Shown here piece after piece: positions 1 to 9,527 of a stretch of DNA of 64,000 nucleotides (position 1 is its first letter; each line of letters opens with the position of its first letter). The notes beneath the pieces were generated by a model. It saw only the letters and a program-made list of their open reading frames with translations. It made no database searches and was not told the DNA's origin. Position numbers and translations under genes: made by a program. This DNA comes from Paralcaligenes sp. KSB-10 (GTDB taxonomy: Bacteria > Pseudomonadota > Gammaproteobacteria > Burkholderiales > Burkholderiaceae_B): the NCBI RefSeq assembly GCF_021266465.1, contig NZ_CP089848.1, forward strand, positions 3,286,001 to 3,350,000, given 5' to 3'.

Positions 1-650
1 TACAGGCCTTGTGGTCCAGCTGGCTCATCGGCTGCGTCCTCGTGTACGGCCTGTTGCCGCGGCTCCTGAGCCTGATTCTCGGGCTCATCATGGCCAGGAA
101 AGATCTGGCCGCGATCACCCTGGACGAAAACCTGCCGGGCTACGCCAACCTTCGCGAACGACTGCAGCCAAGCAGCGAACGAATCGACGCGGACGCAGCG
201 GCGGCCGACGGATTCCAAACCCGGATCGAGCATCGCCAGGCCGCAAGCCATCAGGCCGGCGCACCGCTCATTGTCGGCATCGAGTTGCCTCCGGACGAAC
301 CCTGGCCTCCATCGGGCCTGGCAGCAGCCATTCAGGACGCCGGCAATATCGATACCCGCGAGCAGCGCATGAGCCTGCTGGATCGCCTGCAAGCTCATCC
401 TCCCAAAAAATTGCTGGTCGTGTGCGACGGACGCCAGACCCCCGACCGCGGGACCATCGCCATTCTGGCCGACCTGGCCAGTATCGCCGCCCAGACCCAT
501 CTGCTGCTGTCTCACGGCGCGCCCCCGGAACAGGACACCCGGCTGGCCATCTGGCAAAAGAACCTGGGCACGGCCGGCTTTGCTCCCGAACAAATTCATG
601 AACACGACGCAAGCGCCCTTGCATGGCTGGAGGCGCCAGATCATGACTGA
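1..650 (+). CDS. DUF2868 membrane protein, C-terminal part
   Basis: The reading frame is open from the window edge, so the N-terminal part of the gene lies outside; about 215 residues are visible. They begin with a hydrophobic segment (WLIGCVLVYGLLPRLLSLIL), probably the last membrane helix, followed by a soluble domain of about 185 residues. The sequence resembles the end of DUF2868 proteins, which usually sit directly upstream of a DUF3482 GTPase, as here. The stop codon overlaps the GTPase start by 8 bases, so the two are translationally coupled. The biochemical role is unknown; a membrane partner of the GTPase is the natural inference. The family assignment rests on recognition of the C-terminal part and on context. 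Confidence 0.75.
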   Translation, partial: QALWSSWLIGCVLVYGLLPRLLSLILGLIMARKDLAAITLDENLPGYANLRERLQPSSERIDADAAAADGFQTRIEHRQAASHQAGAPLIVGIELPPDEPWPPSGLAAAIQDAGNIDTREQRMSLLDRLQAHPPKKLLVVCDGRQTPDRGTIAILADLASIAAQTHLLLSHGAPPEQDTRLAIWQKNLGTAGFAPEQIHEHDASALAWLEAPDHD

Positions 651-2058
651 ACGCGCTTTCCTGCGCTTGGCTGTGGTCGGCCACACCAATACCGGCAAGA
701 CATCCTTGCTGCGCACCCTGACGCGCGACCCCGGTTTCGGCGAGGTTCAGGACAGCCCCGGCACCACCCGCCGCGTCGAAGGAGCGCGCCTGCTCATCGA
801 CGACGAAACCGCCGTGGAACTGTTCGATACGCCGGGCATGGAAGACGGGATTGCCCTGCTGGATTACCTCGATCAACTGGCGCAACGCGCCGAACGCCTG
901 GATGGACCGGACCGGATCCGGCGCTTCCTGAATTCACCCGAAAGCAAACGGCGCTTCGAACAAGAAGCGCGCGTGCTGAACAAACTGCTGGATTGCGATG
1001 CGGGCCTGTATGTCATCGATGTCCGCGACCCGGTACTGGGCAAGCACAAAGACGAGCTTGCCATCCTGGCCAGTTGCGGCCAGCCCCTGCTGCCGGTGCT
1101 GAACTTCACGCACAGCCCCCACCAGCGGGTCGATGCTTGGCGCGAAGCGCTTGCCCGCCTGGGCCTGCATGCCATCGTCGAATTCGATACTATCGCCCCG
1201 CCGCTCGATGGCGAAGCGCAGCTTTACGACAAGCTGGCGCTGCTGCTCGATTCACATGCCGGCCTGCTGAAGGCGCTCAAGCACGATATCGCCCAGCAAC
1301 GCGATATCCGCCGCACCGACGCATCGCGCCTGATCGCCGAACTACTCGTCGACGTGGCCGCCTGGCATCTGGGCAGCGCGCCCGACGACGCATCGATCCT
1401 GCAAGCCACCGATACATTGCGCCAGAAGATCCGCCAACGCGAAAACCAGTGCGTCAAGGCCCTGCTCAAGCGGTATAACTTCAGAAGCGCGGATTTTCCG
1501 CATCACGCACTGCCCCTGGAAGGCGAACGCTGGGGCATGGATCTGTTTCATCCGCAGGCCGTCAAAGATATGGGCATCCATGTGGGCAAGGGTGTCGCCG
1601 CCGGCGCGGCGGCCGGCGCCACCATCGACATTTTTACCGCCGGACTGAGCCTCGGCGCGGCCGCCCTGGCCGGCGCCGCAGTCGGAGGCCTGTGGCAGGG
1701 CGCCGACCGTTTTGGCAAGCGCCTGCTGGGACGCCTGAAAGGCTATCGGGAACTCAGCGTCGACGACACGGTATTGCGCCTGCTTGCCGTGCGCCAGGCA
1801 AGCCTGGTGCAGGCGCTGGAGCAACGCGGCCACGCCGCGCAAGAACCCATAACGCTGCCGCCCGACCCCGACGATGAAACCTTATCGTCGGGGCGGCAAT
1901 CAGATCACGGCTTCGGCACCGCCTTGCGCAAAGGCCGCCTGCCCGCGGAACTCAACGAAGCGCGCAGCCAACCTTTATGGTCAACGCTGGCCGACGATTA
2001 CAGCCCCACCCCCCGGCGCGAACAAATAATCAGGTCGCTGGCCAAAAAACTGGCCTGA
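643..2058 (+). CDS. DUF3482-type GTPase
   Basis: 471-residue P-loop GTPase. The Walker A/G1 motif GHTNTGKT is at residues 13-20 and the G3 motif DTPG at 62-65; an Era/MnmE-like G domain fills the first 200 residues. A Gly/Ala-rich hydrophobic stretch (GVAAGAAAGATIDIFTAGLS), about residues 310-350, may insert in or touch the membrane. The ATG at 643 was chosen because GGAGG stands 10 bases upstream and the protein then starts directly at the G domain; a start at 580 would add 21 unlikely residues. It overlaps the DUF2868 gene by 8 bases, the pairing usual for these families. Function is uncharacterised. Type A repeat copy 1 follows the stop codon. Confidence 0.85.
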   Translation: MTERAFLRLAVVGHTNTGKTSLLRTLTRDPGFGEVQDSPGTTRRVEGARLLIDDETAVELFDTPGMEDGIALLDYLDQLAQRAERLDGPDRIRRFLNSPESKRRFEQEARVLNKLLDCDAGLYVIDVRDPVLGKHKDELAILASCGQPLLPVLNFTHSPHQRVDAWREALARLGLHAIVEFDTIAPPLDGEAQLYDKLALLLDSHAGLLKALKHDIAQQRDIRRTDASRLIAELLVDVAAWHLGSAPDDASILQATDTLRQKIRQRENQCVKALLKRYNFRSADFPHHALPLEGERWGMDLFHPQAVKDMGIHVGKGVAAGAAAGATIDIFTAGLSLGAAALAGAAVGGLWQGADRFGKRLLGRLKGYRELSVDDTVLRLLAVRQASLVQALEQRGHAAQEPITLPPDPDDETLSSGRQSDHGFGTALRKGRLPAELNEARSQPLWSTLADDYSPTPRREQIIRSLAKKLA

Positions 2059-2081
2059 GCGACACAAAACCCTCAACGCAA

Positions 2082-2211
2082 GCGGGGGTGGCGGCCCAGG
2101 CGGGGTGAGCGAGTTCCGCGACCGCCCGATCCAGGCGCCGGCCGCGGGCAGTCCTGGCAAAGCCAGGACCGGACGATGCGAGCTCCACCCCGCCTGGGCC
2201 GCCACCCCCGC
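2082..2211. repeat. Type A palindromic repeat, copy 1
   Basis: Perfect 26-bp inverted repeat: left arm 2082-2107, right arm 2186-2211. The 78-nt interior holds a second perfect hairpin, GTCCTGGC (2151-2158) / GCCAGGAC (2162-2169), with loop AAA. It occupies the space between the convergent GTPase (+) and TPM (-) genes. Copies 2 (23103) and 3 (48763) have the same arms and also lie between convergent genes. A bidirectional terminator or REP-like element is the likely role. Confidence 0.9.
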
Positions 2212-2280
2212 GTCTCAAGAACATGAATAATCGCAACAAGACAGCCCCCCAGATTCACGAGCAATCCACCGGGGGGGCCA

Positions 2281-2787
2281 TTACAACATGACCGGCTCGT
2301 CAGGCAGATCGTTCGTGGGTAACTCGCCCTTCGCCAGGGGCGGGCAATGTTCCCGCAAAATGGCTTCGATATCGTCGACCGCCGCCAGCACTCCGGCCAC
2401 ATACTCGCCTTTTTGCAGACGGCTTTGCAACTGCGCGCACACCCGTTCCCACATGGCATTGGGTACGCCAACTCCACGATCCGCAATCAGCTCGATATGA
2501 TGCCTGTCCAGCGCCAGATACAGCAGAACGCCGGTATTGTGAGGCGTATCCCATACCTTCAGGCGGCCGAACACCTCGAGCGCCCGCAAATGGCTTTTGC
2601 GCTCGTGCGCCGGAGACACGGCCTCGACCGCAATCATCAATTCCCCGGTGTGGTCGCGTTCGCCCTGTTTGATAAGATCGGCAATCTGCCTCAACAGCTG
2701 CGGGGTAAAGTGCTTGCGGCGCAGCCAATGCCCTTCAAGCATGGCCCACCCCGTGAGCTCCTTCCACTTTCCTCCATCTTGCCGCAC
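2281..2787 (-). CDS. TPM-domain protein, soluble
   Basis: 168 residues with a TPM (TLP18.3/Psb32/MOLO-1) fold. Recognisable segments are the core TGELMIAVE, the central VLLYLALDRHHIELIADRGVG and a helical C-terminus. It has no signal peptide or membrane segment. It is the third gene of a minus-strand operon behind lemA and a longer membrane-anchored TPM protein. This trio recurs in proteobacteria, where it is thought to act in envelope maintenance; the catalytic activity is unproven. ATG at 2787 is used; a shorter product from the Met at residue 16 (MLEGHWLRRK) is possible. Confidence 0.8.
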   Translation of the reverse strand: MRQDGGKWKELTGWAMLEGHWLRRKHFTPQLLRQIADLIKQGERDHTGELMIAVEAVSPAHERKSHLRALEVFGRLKVWDTPHNTGVLLYLALDRHHIELIADRGVGVPNAMWERVCAQLQSRLQKGEYVAGVLAAVDDIEAILREHCPPLAKGELPTNDLPDEPVML

Positions 2788-2888
2788 TATCTATCTCCTT
2801 GATCTGCCGGACTGAGGCTTATTTCATTTCAAATCGGCCATAAGCCGGGGACGAGCCTGGACGCGGCCCAGGGCCCGGCCCACAAACA

Positions 2889-3818
2889 CTACCAGCCACC
2901 CGACGCGCCGCCGCCGCCGCTTCCGCCACCGCCACCGCCGAAACCCCCGCCGCCAAAACCTCCACCTCCGCCACCACCGAAGCCCCCCCCGCCAAAGCCG
3001 CCCAGGCCACCCAAACCTCCGATCACGCCGCCCGTACGCGAGGCGCGCGCCGAACTGCCGCGCCCGCCAGCGCCTATTGCCCGGCCCACACCGCTCAACA
3101 CCAGGGCCGCCACGGCGCCCAACAAGGCATAGCCCAGGCTATGGAACATCAGGTACACAAACAGAGCCGCGGCAAATGCCGCGATCGTTGCCGGCAGCAC
3201 AAATGCCATGAAAATCAGCGGCAGCAACATATGAACAGGCGGCGAATCGCCGCCGGCCTGCTCCGACTTGTACTGCGGCGACGGCGGGGGCAAAGCTTCA
3301 CCCTTGACCAGCTTGATCAGGCTATCGACCCCCGCCGTCACACCGCCCGCATAATCGCCCTGCTTGAACAAGGGCGTGACCTGCTCGCGTATGATGCGGC
3401 CCGCCTGCAGATCGGTCACAGCCCCTTCAAGCCCATAGCCGACCTCGATACGCAGGCGATGGTCGTTCTTGGCAACTACGAACAGGATGCCGTCGTCGAC
3501 TTTTTTGCGGCCCAGCTTCCATTGATCGAACACATGCGTCGCGTATTGTTCGATGCTGCTGTCGCCCGTCGTGGGCACGATCAAAACAGCAATCTGCGCG
3601 CCTTTGCTTTCTTCCAGCGCAGCCAGTTTTTGCGTCAGGCTGGCCTGGGTTGCGGCATCGAGCGTTTTGGTCAGGTCTGTGACCCGCGCCGTCAGGCTGG
3701 GGACCGGGGCTTCGGCTGCGCGGGCCCAGGGCGCCAGGCAAGCCAGGTACAAGACACAGCAGGCCAGCATGGCCCCCGCTCGCTTCCACGAAATTGTGGC
3801 TGGCATCGCTATATTCAT
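2889..3818 (-). CDS. YgcG-like TPM protein, membrane anchored
   Basis: 309 residues. An N-terminal signal segment (AMLACCVLYLACLAPWARA) precedes a TPM domain at about residues 40-165 (IAVLIVPTTGDSSIEQYA; RIEVGYGLEGAVTD). Two hydrophobic helices follow near residues 205-245, then a Gly-rich tail made almost entirely of G, F and S that ends GGW. This is the YgcG/YdjH architecture found next to LemA. The start at 3818 is chosen because GGAGG lies 5 bases upstream; a longer frame reaching 3944 would put a second hydrophobic stretch before the true signal. The tail is low complexity and could flex across the periplasm. Confidence 0.85.
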   Translation of the reverse strand: MNIAMPATISWKRAGAMLACCVLYLACLAPWARAAEAPVPSLTARVTDLTKTLDAATQASLTQKLAALEESKGAQIAVLIVPTTGDSSIEQYATHVFDQWKLGRKKVDDGILFVVAKNDHRLRIEVGYGLEGAVTDLQAGRIIREQVTPLFKQGDYAGGVTAGVDSLIKLVKGEALPPPSPQYKSEQAGGDSPPVHMLLPLIFMAFVLPATIAAFAAALFVYLMFHSLGYALLGAVAALVLSGVGRAIGAGGRGSSARASRTGGVIGGLGGLGGFGGGGFGGGGGGGFGGGGFGGGGGGSGGGGASGGW

Positions 3819-3886
3819 TTCGCCTCCATAAGGCCTGATCCTGGGGTGTGCAAAAAAACGGGCTGAGCAAGTGGCCAGGAGAGAGA

Positions 3887-3911
3887 GGGTGGCCACAAGA
3901 GCCACCCCTAC
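3887..3911 (+). repeat. Type C hairpin, copy 1 (7-7-7 plus CTAC)
   Basis: GGGTGGC (3887-3893), loop CACAAGA, GCCACCC (3901-3907), then CTAC. The same layout recurs at 43420 and, inverted, at 54396. This copy lies in the 204-bp gap between lemA and ygcG (3819-4022). That gap also holds a CTTGCC/GGCAAG stem (3957-3973) and otherwise no gene. Confidence 0.7.
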
Positions 3912-4022
3912 GGGAGCCTTGCCTCTTTGGAAAAATCTTGCCACTCCCGCGAGAACCTTGCCCCCTAGGCAAGCACATTGCCAGGCCAGCGCGATCCGCG
4001 CCGGCCTGGCCGGCCGCCCGGC

Positions 4023-4637
4023 TTACTTTGCGCCTGCCGGCTGCGGAAGGCTGAACTTGACCTCCGGGTCGCGTGTAATTTGATCCTGCTTGGACACGCC
4101 ATAGTTTTCCATGGTGTGGTAGCCGAAAATCTTGGCGGTAATCAGAGTGGGAAATTGCCGCACCACCAGATTGTAGGCCTGAACCGCCTGTACATAGCGG
4201 CCGCGCTCGGTGGCAATGCGATTTTCGGTACCCTCGAGCTGCGTCATCAGGTCGCGGAACAATCCATCGCTTTTCAACTGCGGATAATTTTCCGACACGG
4301 CTATCAGGCGCGACAGCGCCGACGACAACTCACCCTGGGCTTGCGTAAATTTTTTCATGACCTCGGGATTGTCCAGGTCTTTGGCACTGATCTGTATGCT
4401 GCCCACCTTGGAACGCGCTTCGGTTACCTGGGTCAGCACGGCGCGCTCGTTAACCATGTAGGCATTGACCGAATTGACCAGCTTGGGCACCAGTTCGGCC
4501 CGCCGTTCGTATTGATTCAGGGTCTGCGACCACGCCGTCTTGACCTGCTCGTCGAGACGTTGAATATCGTTGTAACCGCAACCCGACAATGCCAAAGCAA
4601 GGCAAGACATCAGTAAAAATTGCAAGAATCGTTTCAT
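4023..4637 (-). CDS. lemA: LemA family lipoprotein
   Basis: 204 residues. A lipoprotein signal with lipobox ALSGC places the lipidated Cys at about residue 20. The LemA helical domain follows (YNDIQRLDEQVKTAWSQTLN; RAELVPKLVNSVNAYM; ATERGRYVQAVQAYN). LemA proteins are long helical bundles, here expected to be tethered to a membrane on the periplasmic side. First gene of lemA-ygcG-TPM. The start at 4637 (MKRFLQF) gives a normal lipoprotein signal, while a start at 4661 would add eight residues ahead of it. Confidence 0.85.
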   Translation of the reverse strand: MKRFLQFLLMSCLALALSGCGYNDIQRLDEQVKTAWSQTLNQYERRAELVPKLVNSVNAYMVNERAVLTQVTEARSKVGSIQISAKDLDNPEVMKKFTQAQGELSSALSRLIAVSENYPQLKSDGLFRDLMTQLEGTENRIATERGRYVQAVQAYNLVVRQFPTLITAKIFGYHTMENYGVSKQDQITRDPEVKFSLPQPAGAK

Positions 4638-4965
4638 GGAACGCCTGCCGAAAATGATCAAGACACGAGATTACCGCAGCTTGCCTGTCTCGTGCCAGTT
4701 TTTACGCCTGGCAGCGCCCCGGCCCGCGCTCAATTTAACAAAGCCTTACTTTTTCAGCTTGAAGCGCGTGGCGCTCAATCATATGAGCACGCCGACGCCA
4801 ACTACGTTACAATGCCTTCTTTCGCGCGTCGTGCCAGTCAACGCGCGTCTTGCAAGCTGTTCCAAGCCTTGCCTGCTGAACCTTCTCAGCCCTCAACTTC
4901 TTTTTTCGTCTGCCTAGATTGGTCTCTCTCAACTCGAGCGATAGGCTGTCGCTGGAGTTTTTTTC
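4638..4965. other. lemA-rhlE divergent intergenic region
   Basis: 328 bp without a convincing gene. It must hold the lemA promoter (-) and the rhlE promoter (+). The best -10-like hexamer is TACAAT at 4808-4813, without a good -35. If it is used, rhlE would have an untranslated leader of about 145 nt, in keeping with the long leaders of many DEAD-box helicase mRNAs. Confidence 0.3.
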
Positions 4966-6372
4966 TTGAATACCCAAATCCCCTTTGCCTCCCTAGGTCT
5001 GGCAGAACCCCTTCTGCGCGCCATCTCGGACACCGGCTATACACACCCCACGCCCATCCAGGCACAGGCCATACCCGAAGTGCTGAAGGGCGGCGACCTG
5101 CTGGCCGCGGCCCAAACCGGCACCGGTAAAACGGCCGGCTTCACCCTGCCCATCTTGCATCTTCTCATGCAAAATCCGATCGGCCTCAGAAAGCCCGGGC
5201 GGCCCCGCTGCCTGATCCTCACGCCAACCCGTGAGCTGACCGCGCAGGTCGAAGAGTCGGTACGCACGTATGGCAAACACACGCCGCTGCGCTCCATGGT
5301 GATGTTCGGCGGAGTCAATATCAACCCGCAAATCAGCTCGCTGCGCAAGCCGCTCGACATCCTGGTTGCCACTCCCGGCCGCCTGCTGGATCATGCCCAG
5401 CAAAAAACCGTGGATTTGTCCGGCGTGGAAATCCTGGTGCTCGACGAAGCCGACCGCATGCTCGACATGGGCTTCATCCGGGACATACGCCGCATCCTTG
5501 CCCTGCTGCCCAGGACCCGCCAGAACCTGTTGTTCTCGGCCACGTTCTCGGACGAAATCCGCGAACTCTCCAAAGGCGTGCTGAACAACCCGACCGAAGT
5601 TTCGGTTGCCCGCCGCAACACCGCCTCCGAGCTGGTGAGCCAAAGCGTGGTCATCACCGAGGCATCCCACAAACGCGATCTGCTCAGCCACATTATTCGT
5701 GAAAGCGGCTGGCACCAGGTGCTGGTGTTCACGCGCACCAAGCATGGCGCCAATCGCCTCGCGGAAAAACTGGTCAAGGACGGCCTGTCGGCCGCCGCCA
5801 TCCATGGCAACAAGAGCCAGGCCGCGCGCACCCGGGCATTGGCCGGCTTCAAGGACGGCAAGGTCGCCGTGCTGGTCGCCACCGATATTGCCGCACGCGG
5901 GCTGGATATCGATCAATTGCCCAATGTGGTCAATTTCGAGTTGCCCAATGTCCCCGAAGACTATGTGCACCGCATCGGCCGCACCGGCCGCGCCGGCACC
6001 GAAGGTTCCGCGCTGTCGCTGGTGGACCGCACCGAAATGAAGCTGCTCGGCGCCATTGAAAAGCTGCTCAAGAAGTCCATCGACCGCACCACGATCGAAG
6101 GCTGGTCACCCTCGCTGGTCAAGCCCGAACCGGCCGGCGCACGCGACGAGCGCGATGACCGGCCCGCACGGCGCTCGAACACCTCCGGTCGCCCGCAGCG
6201 AAATGCCGGCCGGCCAGGTGAAACAGGACGCTCCGCGCCCCGATCACGCCAGGAAGGCAATGGCCGCGGCGCTCCCCGCCAGGCAGCTCCATCGACCGGC
6301 GCCGCCGCGGCGCGCCCTCGCACCAGCAGCCGGCCGTCCAGTGCACGCCCCGCCGCACTTCTGGGCAAATAA
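4966..6372 (+). CDS. rhlE: DEAD-box ATP-dependent RNA helicase RhlE
   Basis: 468 residues. All DEAD-box motifs are visible: Q motif ([10 protein letters not shown]), motif I AQTGTGKT, Ia [12 protein letters not shown] ([12 protein letters not shown]), SAT (FSATF), motif [13 protein letters not shown] and motif [10 protein letters not shown]. The last 95 residues are a basic Arg/Pro/Ala-rich tail typical of RhlE, used for RNA contacts. Translation starts at a TTG, with GGAG (4954-4957) eight bases upstream; no ATG gives a full N-terminus. RhlE remodels RNA in ribosome assembly and degradosome-type turnover. It is transcribed alone, ahead of a LysE exporter. Confidence 0.93.
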   Translation: MNTQIPFASLGLAEPLLRAISDTGYTHPTPIQAQAIPEVLKGGDLLAAAQTGTGKTAGFTLPILHLLMQNPIGLRKPGRPRCLILTPTRELTAQVEESVRTYGKHTPLRSMVMFGGVNINPQISSLRKPLDILVATPGRLLDHAQQKTVDLSGVEILVLDEADRMLDMGFIRDIRRILALLPRTRQNLLFSATFSDEIRELSKGVLNNPTEVSVARRNTASELVSQSVVITEASHKRDLLSHIIRESGWHQVLVFTRTKHGANRLAEKLVKDGLSAAAIHGNKSQAARTRALAGFKDGKVAVLVATDIAARGLDIDQLPNVVNFELPNVPEDYVHRIGRTGRAGTEGSALSLVDRTEMKLLGAIEKLLKKSIDRTTIEGWSPSLVKPEPAGARDERDDRPARRSNTSGRPQRNAGRPGETGRSAPRSRQEGNGRGAPRQAAPSTGAAAARPRTSSRPSSARPAALLGK

Positions 6373-6415
6373 GGCATACTAGCGGAACGCCTCCAAACTC
6401 TCCCTCTGCCGAACC

Positions 6416-7045
6416 ATGTCCTTTTCCACCTGGCTTGCCTTTTTCGCCGCATCCTGGGCCATCTCGTTTTCGCCCGGGCCGGGGGCCATCTCCGCCCTGG
6501 CATCGGGGCTGAAATACGGTTTTCGGCGTGGTTACTGGACCACCATAGGCCTGATTTGCGGCATTATGTGCCAGGTCCTGGTGGTCGGGATCGGCCTGGG
6601 AGCCCTGCTGGCGGCGTCCGAACTGGGCTTCAGCATCGTCAAGTGGCTGGGTGTGGCCTACCTGATCTATCTGGGCTGCAAGCAATTCCGCACCGACGCT
6701 TCGCCCGTGGCGGTCGAAGCCAAAAGTCTCGAGACTTTTAAAATCCGGGAACTCATTGCGCGCGGCTGGCTCGTCAATATCACCAATCCGAAAGGTACGG
6801 TATTTCTGCTGGCGGTGGTTCCCCAATTCCTGAATCTGTCGGCCTCCCTGACGCCGCAATACCTGATCATAGGCGCCACGCTGTGCTTCACCGACCTGGT
6901 CGCCATGGGGTTCTATACGGCCCTGGCATCCAAGGTGCTGAAGCTGTTGCGCAACCCGCGCCACGTACGCTGGCTCAACCGCGCCTTCGGCACCCTGTTT
7001 ATTCTGGCCGGCACCGTGCTTGCCACGTTCAGCCATCACAAATAA
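6416..7045 (+). CDS. LysE/RhtB family amino-acid exporter
   Basis: 209-residue polytopic membrane protein with the LysE signature near the N-terminus (SFSPGPGAISALASGL) and about six hydrophobic segments. The central NITNPKGTVFLLAVVPQF matches the NPK motif of the family. Such proteins export amino acids or related metabolites; the substrate cannot be told from sequence. It lies 43 bp after rhlE and 54 bp before prfC, so cotranscription is possible. A second LysE gene at 24567 is a distant paralogue. Confidence 0.88.
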   Translation: MSFSTWLAFFAASWAISFSPGPGAISALASGLKYGFRRGYWTTIGLICGIMCQVLVVGIGLGALLAASELGFSIVKWLGVAYLIYLGCKQFRTDASPVAVEAKSLETFKIRELIARGWLVNITNPKGTVFLLAVVPQFLNLSASLTPQYLIIGATLCFTDLVAMGFYTALASKVLKLLRNPRHVRWLNRAFGTLFILAGTVLATFSHHK

Positions 7046-7099
7046 GTGCCCGGGCGCGCAAGCGCCGGCCACTAGAGAATCACACGCTAAAATCCACCC

Positions 7100-8707
7100 A
7101 TGAGTCTCAGTCACGAAGTCGCACGGCGGCGCACCTTTGCCATTATTTCCCACCCCGATGCGGGAAAAACCACCCTCACCGAAAAACTCCTGCTGTTTGC
7201 GGGCGCCATTCAGATCGCCGGCAGCGTCAAGGCCCGCAAGGCCAGCCGGCATGCGTCCTCGGACTGGATGGAAATCGAGAAGCAGCGTGGCATTTCAGTT
7301 GCTTCGTCGGTCATGCAAATGGAATACCGCGATTGTGTGCTGAACCTGCTCGATACCCCTGGGCACCAGGACTTCTCCGAAGACACCTACAGGGTGCTGA
7401 CCGCCGTCGACGCGGCTCTCATGGTGATCGATGCGGCCAACGGCGTCGAGCCGCAGACGATTCGCCTGCTGCAGGTCTGCCGCGCCCGCAATACGCCTAT
7501 CATCACTTTTATCAACAAGCTCGACCGGGAAGTCCAGGAGCCGCTGAACCTGTTGTCGGAAATCGAATCGCACCTGGGCATGGACGCCGTTCCTTTTTCC
7601 TGGCCGGTAGGCATGGGCCGGTCGTTCGGCGGGGTATTCGACATACGCCGCGACCGGATGCGTGTCTTCAAAGCCGGGCAGGAACGCCGCGGCGACCAGA
7701 ACGAGATCATCGAAGGGCTGCAGAACCCGAGCATCGCCGAACGGTTCGGCGATGCCTTTGCCAAAGCCAGCGAGGAAATCGAGCTTATCAACGCGGCCGC
7801 GCCCAGTTTCGACCAGGCCGCTTTTCTGGCGGGCAGGCAAACGCCTGTTTTCTTCGGTTCGGCGATCAATAATTTCGGCGTCCAGGAAGTGCTTGACGCG
7901 CTGGTCGACCTGGCGCCCAAGCCAGGCCCGCGCACGGCGCTGCAGCGCGAAGTCCAGCCCGAAGAACCGAAGTTCAGCGGGGTGGTGTTCAAGGTCCAGG
8001 CCAATATGGACCCTTCGCATCGCGACCGGGTCGCCTTTGTCCGAGTCAGTTCGGGCCGTTTCGACCGCGGCATGCGTCTCAAGGTCTCGCGCACCGGCAA
8101 GGAAATGCGCCCCAACAATGTGGTGTCTTTTCTATCGCAGCGCCGCGAGCTTCTCGACGAGGCCTATGCGGGCGACGTCATCGGGATACCCAACCACGGC
8201 GTCCTGCAATTGGGCGACGTGCTGACCGAAGGCGAAAACCTGCAGTTCACCGGCCTGCCTTTTTTTGCGCCCGAACTATTCCAGGCGGTTGAAGTCAAAG
8301 ATCCTTTACGCACCAAGCAACTGCGTATAGGCCTGACCCAGCTTGGGGAAGAAGGTGCAATCCAGGTGTTTCGCCCCGAAGCGGCAGGGGGTTCTTTGCT
8401 GCTCGGCGCAATCGGCCAATTGCAATTCGAGGTCGTCGCTCATCGTCTCAAAACCGAATACAGCGTCGACGCCCGCCTCATGCCATCGCGTTACAACATG
8501 GCACGTTGGATTACATCTGACGATCCCAAGGCTTTGCGCAAGTTTCTGGATGCCAATGCCGCGCATATCGCCTATGATGTCGTCGACGCCGCAGCCTTTC
8601 TGATCAGCTCTCCCGCGCAGTTGCGCGTGGCCGAAGAGCTCTATCCCAAAGTGCAATTTCATGCCATGCGTGAGCACGGCGGCAAGGTATTCAGTGAAAA
8701 GGCCTGA
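7100..8707 (+). CDS. prfC: Peptide chain release factor 3
   Basis: 535 residues, normal for RF3. G-domain motifs are clear: G1 SHPDAGKTT near residue 18, G2 around RGISVASS, G3 DTPGHQDF and G4 NKLDR. EF-G-like domains II and III follow, with the RF3 C-terminal block (ARWITSDDPKALRKF). RF3 is the GTPase that recycles RF1 and RF2 from the ribosome after termination. It starts 54 bp after the LysE gene and is followed by a small gene at 8746. Confidence 0.96.
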   Translation: MSLSHEVARRRTFAIISHPDAGKTTLTEKLLLFAGAIQIAGSVKARKASRHASSDWMEIEKQRGISVASSVMQMEYRDCVLNLLDTPGHQDFSEDTYRVLTAVDAALMVIDAANGVEPQTIRLLQVCRARNTPIITFINKLDREVQEPLNLLSEIESHLGMDAVPFSWPVGMGRSFGGVFDIRRDRMRVFKAGQERRGDQNEIIEGLQNPSIAERFGDAFAKASEEIELINAAAPSFDQAAFLAGRQTPVFFGSAINNFGVQEVLDALVDLAPKPGPRTALQREVQPEEPKFSGVVFKVQANMDPSHRDRVAFVRVSSGRFDRGMRLKVSRTGKEMRPNNVVSFLSQRRELLDEAYAGDVIGIPNHGVLQLGDVLTEGENLQFTGLPFFAPELFQAVEVKDPLRTKQLRIGLTQLGEEGAIQVFRPEAAGGSLLLGAIGQLQFEVVAHRLKTEYSVDARLMPSRYNMARWITSDDPKALRKFLDANAAHIAYDVVDAAAFLISSPAQLRVAEELYPKVQFHAMREHGGKVFSEKA

Positions 8708-8745
8708 GTTTATACTAGGTTTAACTTTATAGACCGAGGGTAAGA

Positions 8746-9399
8746 ATGTCCTGGCGTTTTATGTTTGTTGTACTGCTGCTGGCCGCAGGCGCCTCTACAT
8801 GGGGGGGGCTGCATCTGGGAGACTGGCTGGTGGCTCACGGGCCCGTAGCCGCAACGGTTCCCGGCCAATCCCAGGTTGCCGCCGTGCCGGTACTCGATTC
8901 CAATGGCCATCCTTATGTAGCTCAGCCGCCTCAGCCGCAGGTTGATGGCCGTCTGGCGGTACCCGAGCCCTTGCCTCCGGTGGCCTGGGCCATTCCCGAC
9001 AAGTCGCTGACGCAAGCCCCGCCCAATCCGACGGTCGATCTGGCCACAACGACCATTACCATGGATGAAGCCAAGCAAATCGCCGCATCCGGGGCAGGTC
9101 AACCGCTGGTGGGTATTGCCGATGTGGGCGGGCTCGGCCTGGGTTCAAGCAGTGGGCAGCCAGTGCAGCCCATACAACCGATACAGCCGATACAGCCTAT
9201 AGAAGCGCCTCCGCCTCCCAGCGCGCCGCCTGCGAATACCAGCAGGGCATGGCAGGCCAGCTTGCGTCAGGAAATTCAGGCGTGTAGCGCGCAAGGCTTT
9301 TTCGACAGGCCCAGTTGCGCCTGGGCGGCTCGCAACAAGTATTGCGAACCGAATAATGCCTGGGGAAAGGTACGCGATTGCCCTGCCAAGAGCTTTTAA
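8746..9399 (+). CDS. Membrane-anchored Pro-rich protein, unknown
   Basis: 217 residues of unrecognised family. An N-terminal hydrophobic segment (FMFVVLLLAAGASTWGGLHL) looks like a membrane anchor. A long Pro/Gln-rich linker follows, then a 50-residue C-terminal domain with four Cys (QACSAQGFF, RPSCAWAARNKYCEPNNAW, DCPAKSF) that could form disulfides in the periplasm. The linker has an imperfect 9-bp tandem repeat at about 9165-9200 encoding QPI units. GAGGG lies about 8 bases before the ATG. The gene ends where the long type B repeat region begins. Confidence 0.7.
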   Translation: MSWRFMFVVLLLAAGASTWGGLHLGDWLVAHGPVAATVPGQSQVAAVPVLDSNGHPYVAQPPQPQVDGRLAVPEPLPPVAWAIPDKSLTQAPPNPTVDLATTTITMDEAKQIAASGAGQPLVGIADVGGLGLGSSSGQPVQPIQPIQPIQPIEAPPPPSAPPANTSRAWQASLRQEIQACSAQGFFDRPSCAWAARNKYCEPNNAWGKVRDCPAKSF

Positions 9400-9527
9400 G
9401 CTGGAGCGTTTCCGGTTAGGTGTTTACGGCATTGAGTGCGTTTGAGTCACTTTCGTTTTGAGCCGTTTTTGGGCTTGATCTGTGGCTTTTGGACTGTGCG
9501 TTGTTGTGTTGGCGGCGGTTAATTCTA

